Notes under the pieces: model-generated
Databases searched by the model: none
The model's input: the letters and a program-made list of their open reading frames with translations, nothing else
What the model was told of the DNA's origin: nothing
Origin: Phycisphaerae bacterium
Lineage (GTDB): Bacteria; Planctomycetota; Phycisphaerae; Tepidisphaerales; Tepidisphaeraceae
Direction of reading: 5' to 3'
Assembly: GCA_026004655.1 (NCBI GenBank)
Contig: BPJO01000002.1
Location: 1 to 64,000, forward strand
Length of the DNA stretch: 64,000 bases
Translations under genes and position numbers: made by a program
Shown here: one piece after another, positions 45,440 to 54,566 of the stretch
Numbering within the stretch: position 1 is the stretch's first letter
Layout: every line of letters starts with the position of its first letter

Positions 45440-46093
45440 TTGAAGGCGAAAATTGTTCATCCGATGCAAGCCGGTCACTCCAATCTCGCGGTACTGATTT
45501 CGGGAAGCGGTACGACGCTCCAGAATCTGATCGATCGAATCGCTGACGGATCTTTGGAGGCGAGAATCGTCCAGGTGATTGCTTCCAAAGCAGGAATTCC
45601 AGGCATCGAACGGGCCTGCAAGGCGGGTTTGCCCGTAGAGGTGATCCGAAGGGGTGATTTTGATTCGATCGAGCAATTCAGCCAGCGGGTGTTTTCCGTC
45701 TGTGAGCAGGCATCGGTGGATCTGGTGTGCCTCGGTGGGTGGTTGTCATTATTGCAGATCCCCGATTCCTGGCTTGGCAAAGTGGTCAATATTCATCCCT
45801 CATTGCTTCCGAAATTCGGTGGAAAAGGAATGTGGGGACACCACGTTCACGAGGCGGTTCTTCGATCGGGGGAAACCGTCAGTGGGTGTACGGTTCATTT
45901 TGTGAATAACGAGTATGACGCCGGGCCGATCATATTGCAGCGGGTTTGCCCGGTCTTATCCCATGACACCCCGCAAACCCTCTCCCAGAGGGTGTTCGAA
46001 GAAGAAAAAATTGCCTATCCCGAAGCGATCCGTCGAATCCTATCCGGACGGGTTCGATACCCCTCAGGACGGATTGAAACAGTCTCGCACTAG
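45440..46093 (+). CDS. purN: Phosphoribosylglycinamide formyltransferase
   Basis: Third step of purine synthesis, transferring formyl from 10-formyl-THF to GAR. About 217 residues. A TTG start at 45440 is preferred because AGGA precedes it by 5 bases; the ATG at 45464 has no ribosome binding site. Motifs: VLISGSGTTLQNLI, VVNIHPSLLPKF with the catalytic Asn-x-His, and TVHFVNNEYDAGPIILQ with the catalytic Asp. Immediately downstream of ileS. Confidence 0.92.
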   Translation: MKAKIVHPMQAGHSNLAVLISGSGTTLQNLIDRIADGSLEARIVQVIASKAGIPGIERACKAGLPVEVIRRGDFDSIEQFSQRVFSVCEQASVDLVCLGGWLSLLQIPDSWLGKVVNIHPSLLPKFGGKGMWGHHVHEAVLRSGETVSGCTVHFVNNEYDAGPIILQRVCPVLSHDTPQTLSQRVFEEEKIAYPEAIRRILSGRVRYPSGRIETVSH

Positions 46094-46247
46094 TAATAAA
46101 TAGCTCGACGACCAACCCGTGGCCGGAAAAAATCTGCAAGTCGTTGGCGGTAAAGGTTTTACACCCGATCAAGGCAGACCACTTGCTGGAACACTGCCAA
46201 GCGGTGGGTACTGAACAAAAGCCCGATTCAAGCCCGTCATACAATGA

Positions 46248-46802
46248 CTAGGCCCGTGACAGATAGGCGCCGGTATCGGTATTGATCCGAACGACCTCCC
46301 CGACTTCGATGAACGGAGGCACTTTAATGACCAGACCCGTTTCACAGGTGGCTTCTTTCATCTGGTTGGTTGCGGTAGCGCCTTTGATACCCGGCGGAGT
46401 GTCGGTGATCTTGAGTTCGACGGTTTTCGGCAACTCGTAGCTGACCATTTTTCCGTCATAGAATAGGGCTTCGAGCTGAGTATTTTCCTTGAGGTACTTG
46501 GCATCGGAACCGAAAACCTCTGCAGGGATCGGTTGTTGCTCATAGGTTTCAAGGTCCATTAGCCAAAGCCCTTCGGAATCCGTATAGATGTATTCGACTT
46601 TTCGACGGTCGAGATTCACAACTTCGATGTCATCCGTAGCCCCGACGCGTTTGTCAATGATCGTTCCCTTGAGCACGTCGCGGAGCTTGAATTGTACTTT
46701 GGCGCGGAGATTGCCCGGGGTGTTGTGGTCCGCGTTGGTAACAACAAAAAGCCTTCCCTCGATGAGCACGGCTTGACCTTTTCGGATATCACTTGCTCTC
46801 AT
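46248..46802 (-). CDS. efp: Elongation factor P
   Basis: Rescues ribosomes stalled at proline runs. The 184-residue protein has the three-domain form: KOW-like first domain, then VEYIYTDSEGLWLMDLETYEQ, and the C-terminal domain with GLVIKVPPFIEVGEVVRINT. The loop that reaches the peptidyl-transferase centre reads TPGNLRA, so the tip residue (Asn31) replaces the Lys or Arg that carries the usual modification. Domain I is otherwise normal. Divergent from the lipoprotein gene. Confidence 0.93.
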   Translation of the reverse strand: MRASDIRKGQAVLIEGRLFVVTNADHNTPGNLRAKVQFKLRDVLKGTIIDKRVGATDDIEVVNLDRRKVEYIYTDSEGLWLMDLETYEQQPIPAEVFGSDAKYLKENTQLEALFYDGKMVSYELPKTVELKITDTPPGIKGATATNQMKEATCETGLVIKVPPFIEVGEVVRINTDTGAYLSRA

Positions 46803-46921
46803 GTACTTTTCCTCAAAGAATAGGGGAAAAAAGACTAACTCAAACCCCCAAAAGGGTCAAATGGGTCTACAATCATGGGCCAACGGATGCTCAGAAGCGG
46901 ATAACCATGGGTTCAAGTCGT

Positions 46922-47911
46922 ATGAAAAAAATCGTGGTTTTCCTTGCCGGGACGGGATTGGCCATCGGATGTCGGTCCCCGGGACGTTCGGTCGAGACAC
47001 TGGCTCCGCCGACCACTCGACCGGTCGAAGTTCTTCAAAAGCCCGTGCTGGATTTGACCCGAAGCGGGGTGGGGTTTCCGTTGGATACAGACCTGCTCCC
47101 GTCATCCGTTTCTGAGCTAAAGTCGTTGCTCCAGGAGGCTTATAAAACCCGATTGGGTACGGACGCGAGTGTGAACGTGGTTGTCCAGGGATCTGAAGTT
47201 CATGACCTTGACCGATTGGAAATTGACCTAAGCGGCCAGCGGATCAACGGGAGTTGGTTGTCGCGTCCTCCGGAAGACAACCGGAACAAGGTTTCGGGGA
47301 TGTCATTTGCGCGGGTGTCGGAGTTGAGTTATATCGCGGATCCTCTGATTTACACCGGTTACAGCGCGAGCATGATTCTGCAAGCCACCGATGCCCGGTT
47401 GGCGCTGATCCCCGGTCCGCAGCGAAATCTATCGTTAGTGATGTATGATTGCGCTTCGGGACGGGCACAAATCCGAATCGGACTGGATGACTTGGAACAG
47501 GGGCTGGTGGCTTGGTTGCGTGCTCGCGGGGGGTGGGGAGCGCAGGTCCGCTCGATCGGGATCAGGCTCAACAGTGAATCCCCGTACAATCTGTCCGGGG
47601 ATTTAAGGGTCGAGTTGATGATTCTGGGACTTCCGGCCGCATTCCAACTGGTCGGGCGGGTAGATGTCGATGCCGGATCCAACCTTCATTTTACCGGTCT
47701 GAACGCCTGGGGTCAGAATCCCGCGGGAACATTGGTGGCTGCTTTCGTACAGACAAGGCTTGACCGGTTAAACAACAAAGCTGCCCCATTTTTCAAACTC
47801 CCCGGAGATCGGGTGCGTGTGACGGATCTGATCCTGCGACTCGACCAAGACCTCACGATTGATGTGAGTTTTCGGGGGACTGTTACTGAGCGAGAGAAGC
47901 ATGAGTTCTGA
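46922..47911 (+). CDS. Putative lipoprotein, unknown function
   Basis: About 329 residues. Start taken at the ATG at 46922; an ATG at 46907 is equally possible. The signal peptide ends in the lipobox AGTGLAIGCRSPG. The body is predicted mixed with repeated amphipathic strands: LEIDLSGQRINGSWLSRP, YSASMILQATDARLAL, GDLRVELMILGLPAAFQLVG, VRVTDLILRLDQDLTIDVSF. The alternation resembles tubular lipid-binding or DUF2993-like folds, but I am not sure of that. The end overlaps the CPBP gene by 11 bases. Confidence 0.55.
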   Translation: MKKIVVFLAGTGLAIGCRSPGRSVETLAPPTTRPVEVLQKPVLDLTRSGVGFPLDTDLLPSSVSELKSLLQEAYKTRLGTDASVNVVVQGSEVHDLDRLEIDLSGQRINGSWLSRPPEDNRNKVSGMSFARVSELSYIADPLIYTGYSASMILQATDARLALIPGPQRNLSLVMYDCASGRAQIRIGLDDLEQGLVAWLRARGGWGAQVRSIGIRLNSESPYNLSGDLRVELMILGLPAAFQLVGRVDVDAGSNLHFTGLNAWGQNPAGTLVAAFVQTRLDRLNNKAAPFFKLPGDRVRVTDLILRLDQDLTIDVSFRGTVTEREKHEF

Positions 47912-48635
47912 ACGGGGGAATACTGCGCGACCAATCCCTGACCAGTCGGTTGTTGCGTTGAGGGTGTTAGAACTGCTGGGACTTTTTGTCATTCCACCCT
48001 TGATCTGGATGTTGGATCTCTGGCGCCCTCATGTGCTGGCAGGGTTGATCGTTCTGGCCGCTTACTCAGCCGGGGTGTTGCTGCTGGACCCGTCGTTTCA
48101 ACGTTGGAAGTTTTGGAACATCGGACCTGTCAAACGGGAAATACGCGCGATCATCGTCCTGTTTGTTCCTGCGAGTCTGTTGTTTTTGCTGGTCGTATGG
48201 TTGTTTGAATCGGATAATTTGTTTCGGTTGATTCGTGACAAACCGATGGTATGGGCCATGGTGATGCTCGGATACCCTTTGTTGAGCGTTTATCCACAAG
48301 AGTTGTTGTACAGAGTCTTTTTCTTCCATCGGTATTCAATCCTGATGCCGAAGGGCTGGCAGCGGATTTGGGGTAGTGCCTTGGTATTTTCCTGGGGACA
48401 TGTCATTTTTGGACACTGGATTCCCGTGGTTTTAACACTTATCGGTGGATGGATCTTTGCCCAGCGGTATGAAAAAACTCGATCGATAGCGGTGGTATGG
48501 CTGGAGCACACCCTGTACGGTTGTCTGATCTTCACGATAGGGCTTGGCTCATATTTTTTTCATGGAACGCTCTTGTCGATGTCGTCGGTGCATAACGCGG
48601 AATACCCCGTCATGGAACGAGCCAACAGTGGATGA
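47901..48635 (+). CDS. CPBP-family intramembrane protease-like protein
   Basis: A 244-residue polytopic membrane protein, about seven to eight helices. It contains PQELLYRVFFFHRY, FSWGHVIFGHW and WLEHTLYGCLIF, the three motifs of the CPBP (Rce1/CAAX-like, bacteriocin-immunity) family. The first motif is normally EExxxR; here the first Glu is Gln (QELLYR), while His residues of motifs 2 and 3 are kept. It may be active with altered chemistry or non-catalytic. It overlaps the lipoprotein gene and converges with the next gene by 26 bases. Confidence 0.65.
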   Translation: MSSERGNTARPIPDQSVVALRVLELLGLFVIPPLIWMLDLWRPHVLAGLIVLAAYSAGVLLLDPSFQRWKFWNIGPVKREIRAIIVLFVPASLLFLLVVWLFESDNLFRLIRDKPMVWAMVMLGYPLLSVYPQELLYRVFFFHRYSILMPKGWQRIWGSALVFSWGHVIFGHWIPVVLTLIGGWIFAQRYEKTRSIAVVWLEHTLYGCLIFTIGLGSYFFHGTLLSMSSVHNAEYPVMERANSG

Positions 48636-49185
48636 CCTTCTCGCCCTGCCAGGTGAAACGGATGCGTTGGTGTGATTCCGGGTGAAGATAAAGCCATTCA
48701 ATAGAATCAACGTGCGCGACGATCACTGCAAAATGATCCCGGGCTTGATTGATTGAGACACGAGCAGGGGTAAGTGACGAGTCGATTTCAGTGCCCGGGG
48801 GCAAAGCAGAAGTGTATAGCAAACGAGAATGATCGGGCAATGTCTTCCACTGTTCCTGCGCAACGGCATCCTGCGTATGAAGCGTGGCTCGAGCCTGAAT
48901 ACGGACCTGAACGCGGGTCTTCGGATCATAGAACAGACAGGCCAAAGCAGGATCCTGCAGCAGATCGGCAAACTTTGAGCTACGACGATCGGTATGAAAC
49001 ATCAGGGATCGGGTTTCCGGGTCGGTCTTACGCAGGACCATGGTGCGGAGAGTGACGCCTTGAATTTCGTTCAGGGACGCAACGCCAGCCAAATGAAAAG
49101 GGTGATCGGATTGACGCGACCCCTCTTGAAGACGCGACCAGATGGTTACAAGAAGATCATCCGGATTAAGCGTAACGTCGGACAT
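48610..49185 (-). CDS. Pyridoxamine 5-phosphate oxidase-like flavoprotein
   Basis: A 191-residue split-barrel FMN-binding protein. The segments GVTLRTMVLRKTDPETRSL, FHTDRRSSKFADLLQDP and ALACLFYDPKTRVQVRIQA follow the PNPOx pattern around the FMN phosphate site, and EWLYLHPESHQRIRF is the C-terminal substrate-side strand. It resembles the Alr4036/pyridoxamine oxidase-related group more than true PdxH, which ends in a different RLxPx motif. Reaction not assigned. Its 3 prime end overlaps the CPBP gene. Confidence 0.75.
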   Translation of the reverse strand: MSDVTLNPDDLLVTIWSRLQEGSRQSDHPFHLAGVASLNEIQGVTLRTMVLRKTDPETRSLMFHTDRRSSKFADLLQDPALACLFYDPKTRVQVRIQARATLHTQDAVAQEQWKTLPDHSRLLYTSALPPGTEIDSSLTPARVSINQARDHFAVIVAHVDSIEWLYLHPESHQRIRFTWQGEKVIHCWLVP

Positions 49186-49262
49186 GAGATAATCATATCA
49201 GATCGATAACTGCTTTTGGGGACGAAGTCCAAAAACAATCTCAGGAAAAGGTTGACAAAGTT

Positions 49263-49277
49263 GTTAAAACGTTTAAC
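49263..49277. promoter_or_regulatory. LacI-type operator upstream of the GH13 gene
   Basis: GTTAAAACGTTTAAC is a palindrome with the AACGTT core of LacI/CcpA-type operators. It lies 6 bases after TTGACA (49252-49257, a good -35), inside the promoter spacer, and 56 bases before the amylase start. A repressor bound here would block transcription of the secreted enzyme. No lacI-type gene is in the window. Confidence 0.5.
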
Positions 49278-49333
49278 CTGATGAAACCTCCGGGCGGAGG
49301 GACCGTATCACCTTTTCTCAGCAAGGAGAGGTT

Positions 49334-52300
49334 ATGAATATCCGATCGTTCGGATCATCAATAGGTATCAACCGGTATCTGGCCGTCACCGTTTCGCTAG
49401 GCGGTCTTGTTGCGGGGGCATTGGGACAACAGACCTCTCCTGCCCCGATTCTGCAATGGTTTGAAGCTAGCTGGAAAACCATCGAATACCGTACTCCAGA
49501 CCTGTTTTCTGCGGGATATGGGGCGTTATGGACGCCCCCTCCCGGTCGGAGCATTTATCTACCCCAGGGGGGTGGGATTGGTTATGACCCCTACGACCGG
49601 TTCGATCTTGGGAAACCTCGTGATCCGACCTTATATGGGACAGAAAAGGGGTACGTCGCTGCGGTCCGCGCGACACAGAGATTCGGGGGCAATGTCTTTG
49701 TCGATTATGTCCATCATCATGTCGGTTCGCTGGACCTGGGGTTAAACGGTTATACTTACCCGTCTTCGTTGCTCAGTCAGGGTGCACCCTACCTGCAAGA
49801 CCGGTCAGATTACCCGGGGTTTGAACTTTCTGACCCGAATAATAACGTCACAAGTCCTTTTCATCGTGATACTTATGCAGCATTATACGGTGCCAATTCG
49901 TCTCAGATTCCCACCGGAAGCGTTTACGAATACTGGTTCCGTTTAGGAGAAAATCTGGTCACGATCGACTTGGCCAGTAATCGGGCGTTCGTTCGAAACC
50001 CGGTCCCCGGCGAGACGAATAACATCCGCCAGGCACCAACCGCTTGGGCGATTCCGACAACCACGGTTTTACCCAATGGTAAGGTAGGTGCCTCCACGAT
50101 CCTCCGACAAGCAAACGTCCCCACGGAAGACAACAGACGGTTCTACCCCGATTTGAACGGGCCTGCTCGGACGGTCATTGATAATGGTGTGGCGTATACC
50201 ATCTATGACTTCAACTTGTCGAACCCTTCGACGGGTGACCCGCTGCCCGAAACACCGCGCGGGTACATGATGCGCTACGCCCAATGGCTTACTCAGGTCA
50301 TCGGGGTAGACGGGTTGCGTATCGATGCTGCCCGTCATGTGCCGTTAGGCGAATACAACCCGGCTTACAATCCCGAATCCTTGGATATTCCCAAACTCGT
50401 AGACCGTGCTGTCGCCGGGGCGAGTAAACGATACAACCTCGACGGGACCCAACGAAGCGTCTTCCAGTTTCAAGAGGTTTTTAATTACGACTCTAACTTC
50501 CTCGCCAGTTTCGTGAGAAAAACTCAACCCCCCGGGGATACGGTCAACCCTAATCGTGACGTTCTGGACTTCAGCATGTGGGCAGCGATGGCCAACAACA
50601 TGACCAGCGACGGAACCCAAAACAACTGGTACAACATTCGATCGGCCAGTGTCAATGCCACCATCAACAACACACTGAATCCGAATATCGCCAACAACGG
50701 TGCCAACGGGATTGGGTTTGTTTACAACCACGACGAAGGGGTTTCTCCACCCGGTCTGGGCAAGTCCATCGTTCTGGACAATGTGGCCCATGCCTGGATC
50801 TTGATGCGTCCGGGGAATGCTTATGTCTATTACCGTTCCAATGAGTTTGACCGGTCCGACAATTCACTCTTTTTCCTTAAACAAGGACGGGGTGACGCCC
50901 TGGGGGGGACCTACGGAAACATCATTACGACACTCGTTGATGCCCGTAACAGCTATGGTCGGGGTGACTTCATTCAACGATGGATCGACAACGAAGGACC
51001 AGGAGGCGTACAGCTGGCGCCCAGCGCGATCTATGTATTCGAACGACAAGGCTCGGCGTTGGTGGGACTAAACATCGGTTACAATCCCGGTGCCACCTCA
51101 CGAACGGTCGACACGTCGTTTCAACCCGGACAATGGCTTGAAGAAGTGACCGGGAATTGGCAGGACCCATCCGGACAGGTCCGAAGGTATACCGTGGTGG
51201 GAAACGATCAGAAGGCCACGATCGATATCCCATGGAACAATTCACTCAACGGGAACAAAGGATACGTGATTTATGGGTTGCCCCGTCCCCGAGGCACGCT
51301 CACGATTTCAAACGTCTCTCAAACACTCGATGAAACTCCAACACCAGCTACCAACGGGGGTCGCGCGGATTGCGGATATCGAAGTGATCACATCCGATTC
51401 ATTCCAGGTCTCTCTTCTTACACAAGCCGTGACCTTGTACGGTGGATCACTTGGGACGTTCCGTGACATCTATGCCGACGGCGACCAGGCCTTACTCAAA
51501 CTCGATGACGGACACGATGTCAACGGAAACGGGGTGGCTGATTACCCGTCCTCTGCGCCCTCCAACGCGACGCGATACGGGTTTGAAAACTTCCTGACCG
51601 TCAACAGTCCGGGGTACGGAAGTTCTTCAGGAAACGGGACTTACATCCAAACCGTTGACGCCACGCAGCTGTCAGAAGGGTATCATTACATCACCGCCCG
51701 GGCTTGGCGCAAAGCCAGACCCGGCGAAAGCGAGGTCTACACGGATTTCCGCAGAGTCATTTACATCGATCGGTTGAAACCTGTGTCCGGTTTCGACTCG
51801 GCGGATCAGTACGGTGTCGCAGATACGACTCGCGATTTCCGATTCCAATCCCTCGACGGGACCGCGAACAGCATGCACGTTTTGTTGAACCTTCCGGCCA
51901 CCTTGACCGATTCTCAGATTCTGAGTCTGATCGGGATCAGTAACAAATCCGAACAGATCGACCGTGATTTGTTCGGATATATCGCCAACAACATCGTCGA
52001 CGGAAACCATGTGGCGACGGTCGTCACTTATGAGATCACCGGGAACTACAACATCCAACGCTTTACGGGGATCCGTCAGATCACCAGTCTCGGACTCGGT
52101 TTGGGTGATATCGATGCCAATAATCTTTTCCAAGTCCAGGATGTGAATGCGTTTGAGTTGCTTTATCTGAGTAACAATACTCAGTTCGCACCCACCGCTG
52201 ATCTAACGGGAGATGGATTGATTCTCTTAGACGACCTGATTGCGCTCGGTACAGCCCTTCAGACCGGTGGGGCGGATCAGGCAACCCTCGACGCCTATCA

Positions 52301-52403
52301 GGTGCTGTACAATACGTACGTCCCGGAACCGGGATGGATCAGTCTCCTGATCCTGGGTGGATGGTTGCTGCGAAGGCGACGTGACTTCGTCCCGGCACTA
52401 TAA
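49334..52403 (+). CDS. Secreted GH13 alpha-amylase-like protein with dockerin-like repeat and PEP-CTERM (one frameshift)
   Basis: About 1,022 residues after removing one extra G from the GGGGG run near 51357. Signal peptide (1-32). The GH13 barrel shows VFVDYVHHHVG (region I), VDGLRIDAARHVP (nucleophile Asp), FQFQEVFNYD (acid Glu) and VYNHDEG (transition-state Asp). Then come beta domains. Near the C-terminus LGLGDIDANNLFQVQDVNAF and ADLTGDGLILLDDLIALG form two dockerin-like calcium loops. The end VPEPGWISLLILGGWLLRRRR is a PEP-CTERM sorting signal, so the protein is probably processed by an exosortase at the envelope. GTTAAAACGTTTAAC upstream suggests sugar-dependent control. Confidence 0.85.
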
Positions 52404-53300
52404 ATCCAAACCCCTCCATTTTTGCCCGGTCAATCGTTCGTAAGCTTCGATATAACGCCGGCGGGTCCCTTGAACAACATCCTCTGGCAAGACCGGCGCG
52501 GGTGGAGTCTTGTCCCAGGGTTGCTGTTCCAACCAGTTTCGGACAAATTGCTTGTCGAAACTCGGTTGATCCTGTCCGGGTTGGTAGTCGCTCGCCGGCC
52601 AGAACCGGGAACTGTCAGGGGTGAGAACTTCGTCTATCAGAATCACGGAACCGTCCGGGAGTTGACCGAACTCGAACTTGGTATCGGCGATAATCACACC
52701 ACGACTCCGTGCATAATCCGACGATTCCTGATAAATTCGGAGACTAACTTGCCTTAACCGCTCTGACAGGTTGACATCGATCTGCTTTTTCATCTGCTCG
52801 AATGAAATGTTCTGGTCATGACCCGTCTGAGACTTGGTGGCGGGTGTAAAAATCGGCTGAGGTAATTTGTCACACTGCCTTAATCCTTTCGGGAGTTTCA
52901 CACAACAGATGCTCTGCGTCTGTTGATATTCTTTCCAACCCGAACCGGCCAGATACCCGCGGGTGACACACTCGATCGGGATCACCTCTGTTTTGCGGAC
53001 TAGCATCGAACGGCCGGTCAATTGATCGGCAAAGCTTCTCACCGAACGAGGGAAATCCGTCACATCCCAGGCTACCAGATGATTGGGAATGATCGATCGA
53101 GTCCGCTCGAACCAGAATAACGACAACCGGGTGAGGATTTGTCCCTTTTCAGGGATCCCGTTGGGCATGACACAATCGAAAGCCGAGATTCGATCGGTGG
53201 CGACAATGAGCAGGTGTTCACCAAGATCATACACGTCGCGTACTTTGCCTTGTCGTTTGGGAAATGGTAAATGTGTCTGAAGAATTGTCTGCTCCGACAT
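52398..53300 (-). CDS. purC: SAICAR synthetase
   Basis: Joins CAIR and aspartate in purine synthesis. About 300 residues from the ATG at 53300 (an ATG at 53309 is possible). This is the long type found in yeast and some bacteria. Motifs: RQGKVRDVYDLGEHLLIVAT, DRISAFDCVM, RGYLAGSGWKEY, IADTKFEFG and LIDEVLTPDSSRFW. The C-terminus includes the inserts usual in the 300-residue class. Converges with the GH13 gene, overlapping by 6 bases. Confidence 0.95.
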   Translation of the reverse strand: MSEQTILQTHLPFPKRQGKVRDVYDLGEHLLIVATDRISAFDCVMPNGIPEKGQILTRLSLFWFERTRSIIPNHLVAWDVTDFPRSVRSFADQLTGRSMLVRKTEVIPIECVTRGYLAGSGWKEYQQTQSICCVKLPKGLRQCDKLPQPIFTPATKSQTGHDQNISFEQMKKQIDVNLSERLRQVSLRIYQESSDYARSRGVIIADTKFEFGQLPDGSVILIDEVLTPDSSRFWPASDYQPGQDQPSFDKQFVRNWLEQQPWDKTPPAPVLPEDVVQGTRRRYIEAYERLTGQKWRGLDL

Positions 53301-53482
53301 GAGATTCATCCTACCGTTGAAAATCGTTATGGGAAACCGCGAACATATTGCGCCGATGCTGAACCGCTTGATGAGTTGGTCTTGGGTATACTGCAATGAA
53401 CGAAGGGTCGATGATCAAATGTTTGCCCAAACCGCTGCGGACTGGAAATTCAAAGTCCGGGATGCTAACTTATTGATATAGA

Positions 53483-53556
53483 GGGCGATTAGCTCAGTTG
53501 GCTAGAGTGCCAGCATGACACGCTGGAGGTCACAGGTTCGAGCCCTGTATCGCCCA
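53483..53556 (+). tRNA. tRNA-Val (anticodon GAC)
   Basis: A 74-base cloverleaf. Acceptor GGGCGAT pairs with ATCGCCC, the D arm is AGCTCAGTTGGCTAGAGT, the anticodon stem CCAGC/GCTGG holds the loop ATGACAC (anticodon GAC), and the T arm is CACAGGTTCGAGCCCTGT. The discriminator is A; CCA is not encoded. Confidence 0.96.
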
Positions 53557-53591
53557 TTGATCCGAACCGATTTCATCACGCCTAAAGCGGA

Positions 53592-54566
53592 TTATTCGTC
53601 CAAAACCGGCACTTTTACGGTACGGAGAATTTCTTGAATCAGGTCGGTCGTGTCGCCACGGGTATTCAGTCGGACCCCCAGAACCGCATCGGCGACGGTT
53701 TGAATATCGTCTGGAATCACAAAATCACGCTCTTGCAAAAATGCCCATGCTTGGGCAACACGCTGCCAAGTCAACACACCACGGGGGCTGAGTCCGGGTG
53801 AGCAACGCCCGTTTTGACGGGTGACAGTTGCTAAATCGACCAGATACCGACGAACATTCTTTGAGACCTTGATGGCTGCAACATGCTGTTGGAGGTGATG
53901 CAGATCGGCGGGTTGGATCACTGCCTGGATGGTTGGGGTGTCTTTGGCGCAGCAGGGTCCCACTGCCGACGCGAGCATCTCTAGCTCGTGATCCTGGTGC
54001 GGATACCCGATCGTCAATTTCATCGCAAATCGATCGAGTTGAGCTTCGGGAAGAGGGTAGGTCCCGTGGTGATCCGAAGGGTTTTGTGTGGCAATAACGA
54101 AAAAGGTCTCAGCCAGGTCATAACGGACGTTTTCAACCGTGACCTGGTTCTCGGCCATGGCTTCGAGTAATGCACTTTGAGTCCGGGGGCTGGTCCGGTT
54201 GATCTCGTCAACCAGCAGAACCTCGGCAAATATGGGACCGGGAAGAAACTCAAACTCACGAGTCTTCTGGTTAAAAACACTAAAACCAGTAATGTCGCCC
54301 GGCAAAAGGTCTGGGGTGCATTGTACCCGACTGAACCGTCCTCCGATGCTCGTCGCCAATGCTTTAGCCAGAGTCGTTTTTCCTAATCCGGGAAGATCTT
54401 CGATAAGAAGATGCCCACGTGCTAACAGACAAGCCAATACGTGCTCTATCACATGAGGCTTACCGAGTAATGACCGGTTTAAAAGATCACGAATACGATT
54501 AACCATCGATCGATGGAGATGAATCTCATGGCAATAATCAACGCTCGGCTTTGTCCCGGTAATCAT
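53592..54566 (-). CDS. MoxR-family AAA ATPase
   Basis: A 324-residue AAA+ chaperone-like ATPase. Walker A is GLGKTTLAKAL (near 65), Walker B is LLVDEINRTSPRTQ, and ATQNPSDHHGTYPLPEAQLD carries sensor 1 and the PxAQLDRF signature. The last third is the helical lid with LSPRGVLTWQR. It overlaps the transglutaminase-like gene by 4 bases, third in the DUF58/transglutaminase-like/MoxR unit. Such ATPases assist assembly or activation of partner proteins carrying DUF58 or VWA-like folds. Confidence 0.93.
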   Translation of the reverse strand: MITGTKPSVDYCHEIHLHRSMVNRIRDLLNRSLLGKPHVIEHVLACLLARGHLLIEDLPGLGKTTLAKALATSIGGRFSRVQCTPDLLPGDITGFSVFNQKTREFEFLPGPIFAEVLLVDEINRTSPRTQSALLEAMAENQVTVENVRYDLAETFFVIATQNPSDHHGTYPLPEAQLDRFAMKLTIGYPHQDHELEMLASAVGPCCAKDTPTIQAVIQPADLHHLQQHVAAIKVSKNVRRYLVDLATVTRQNGRCSPGLSPRGVLTWQRVAQAWAFLQERDFVIPDDIQTVADAVLGVRLNTRGDTTDLIQEILRTVKVPVLDE

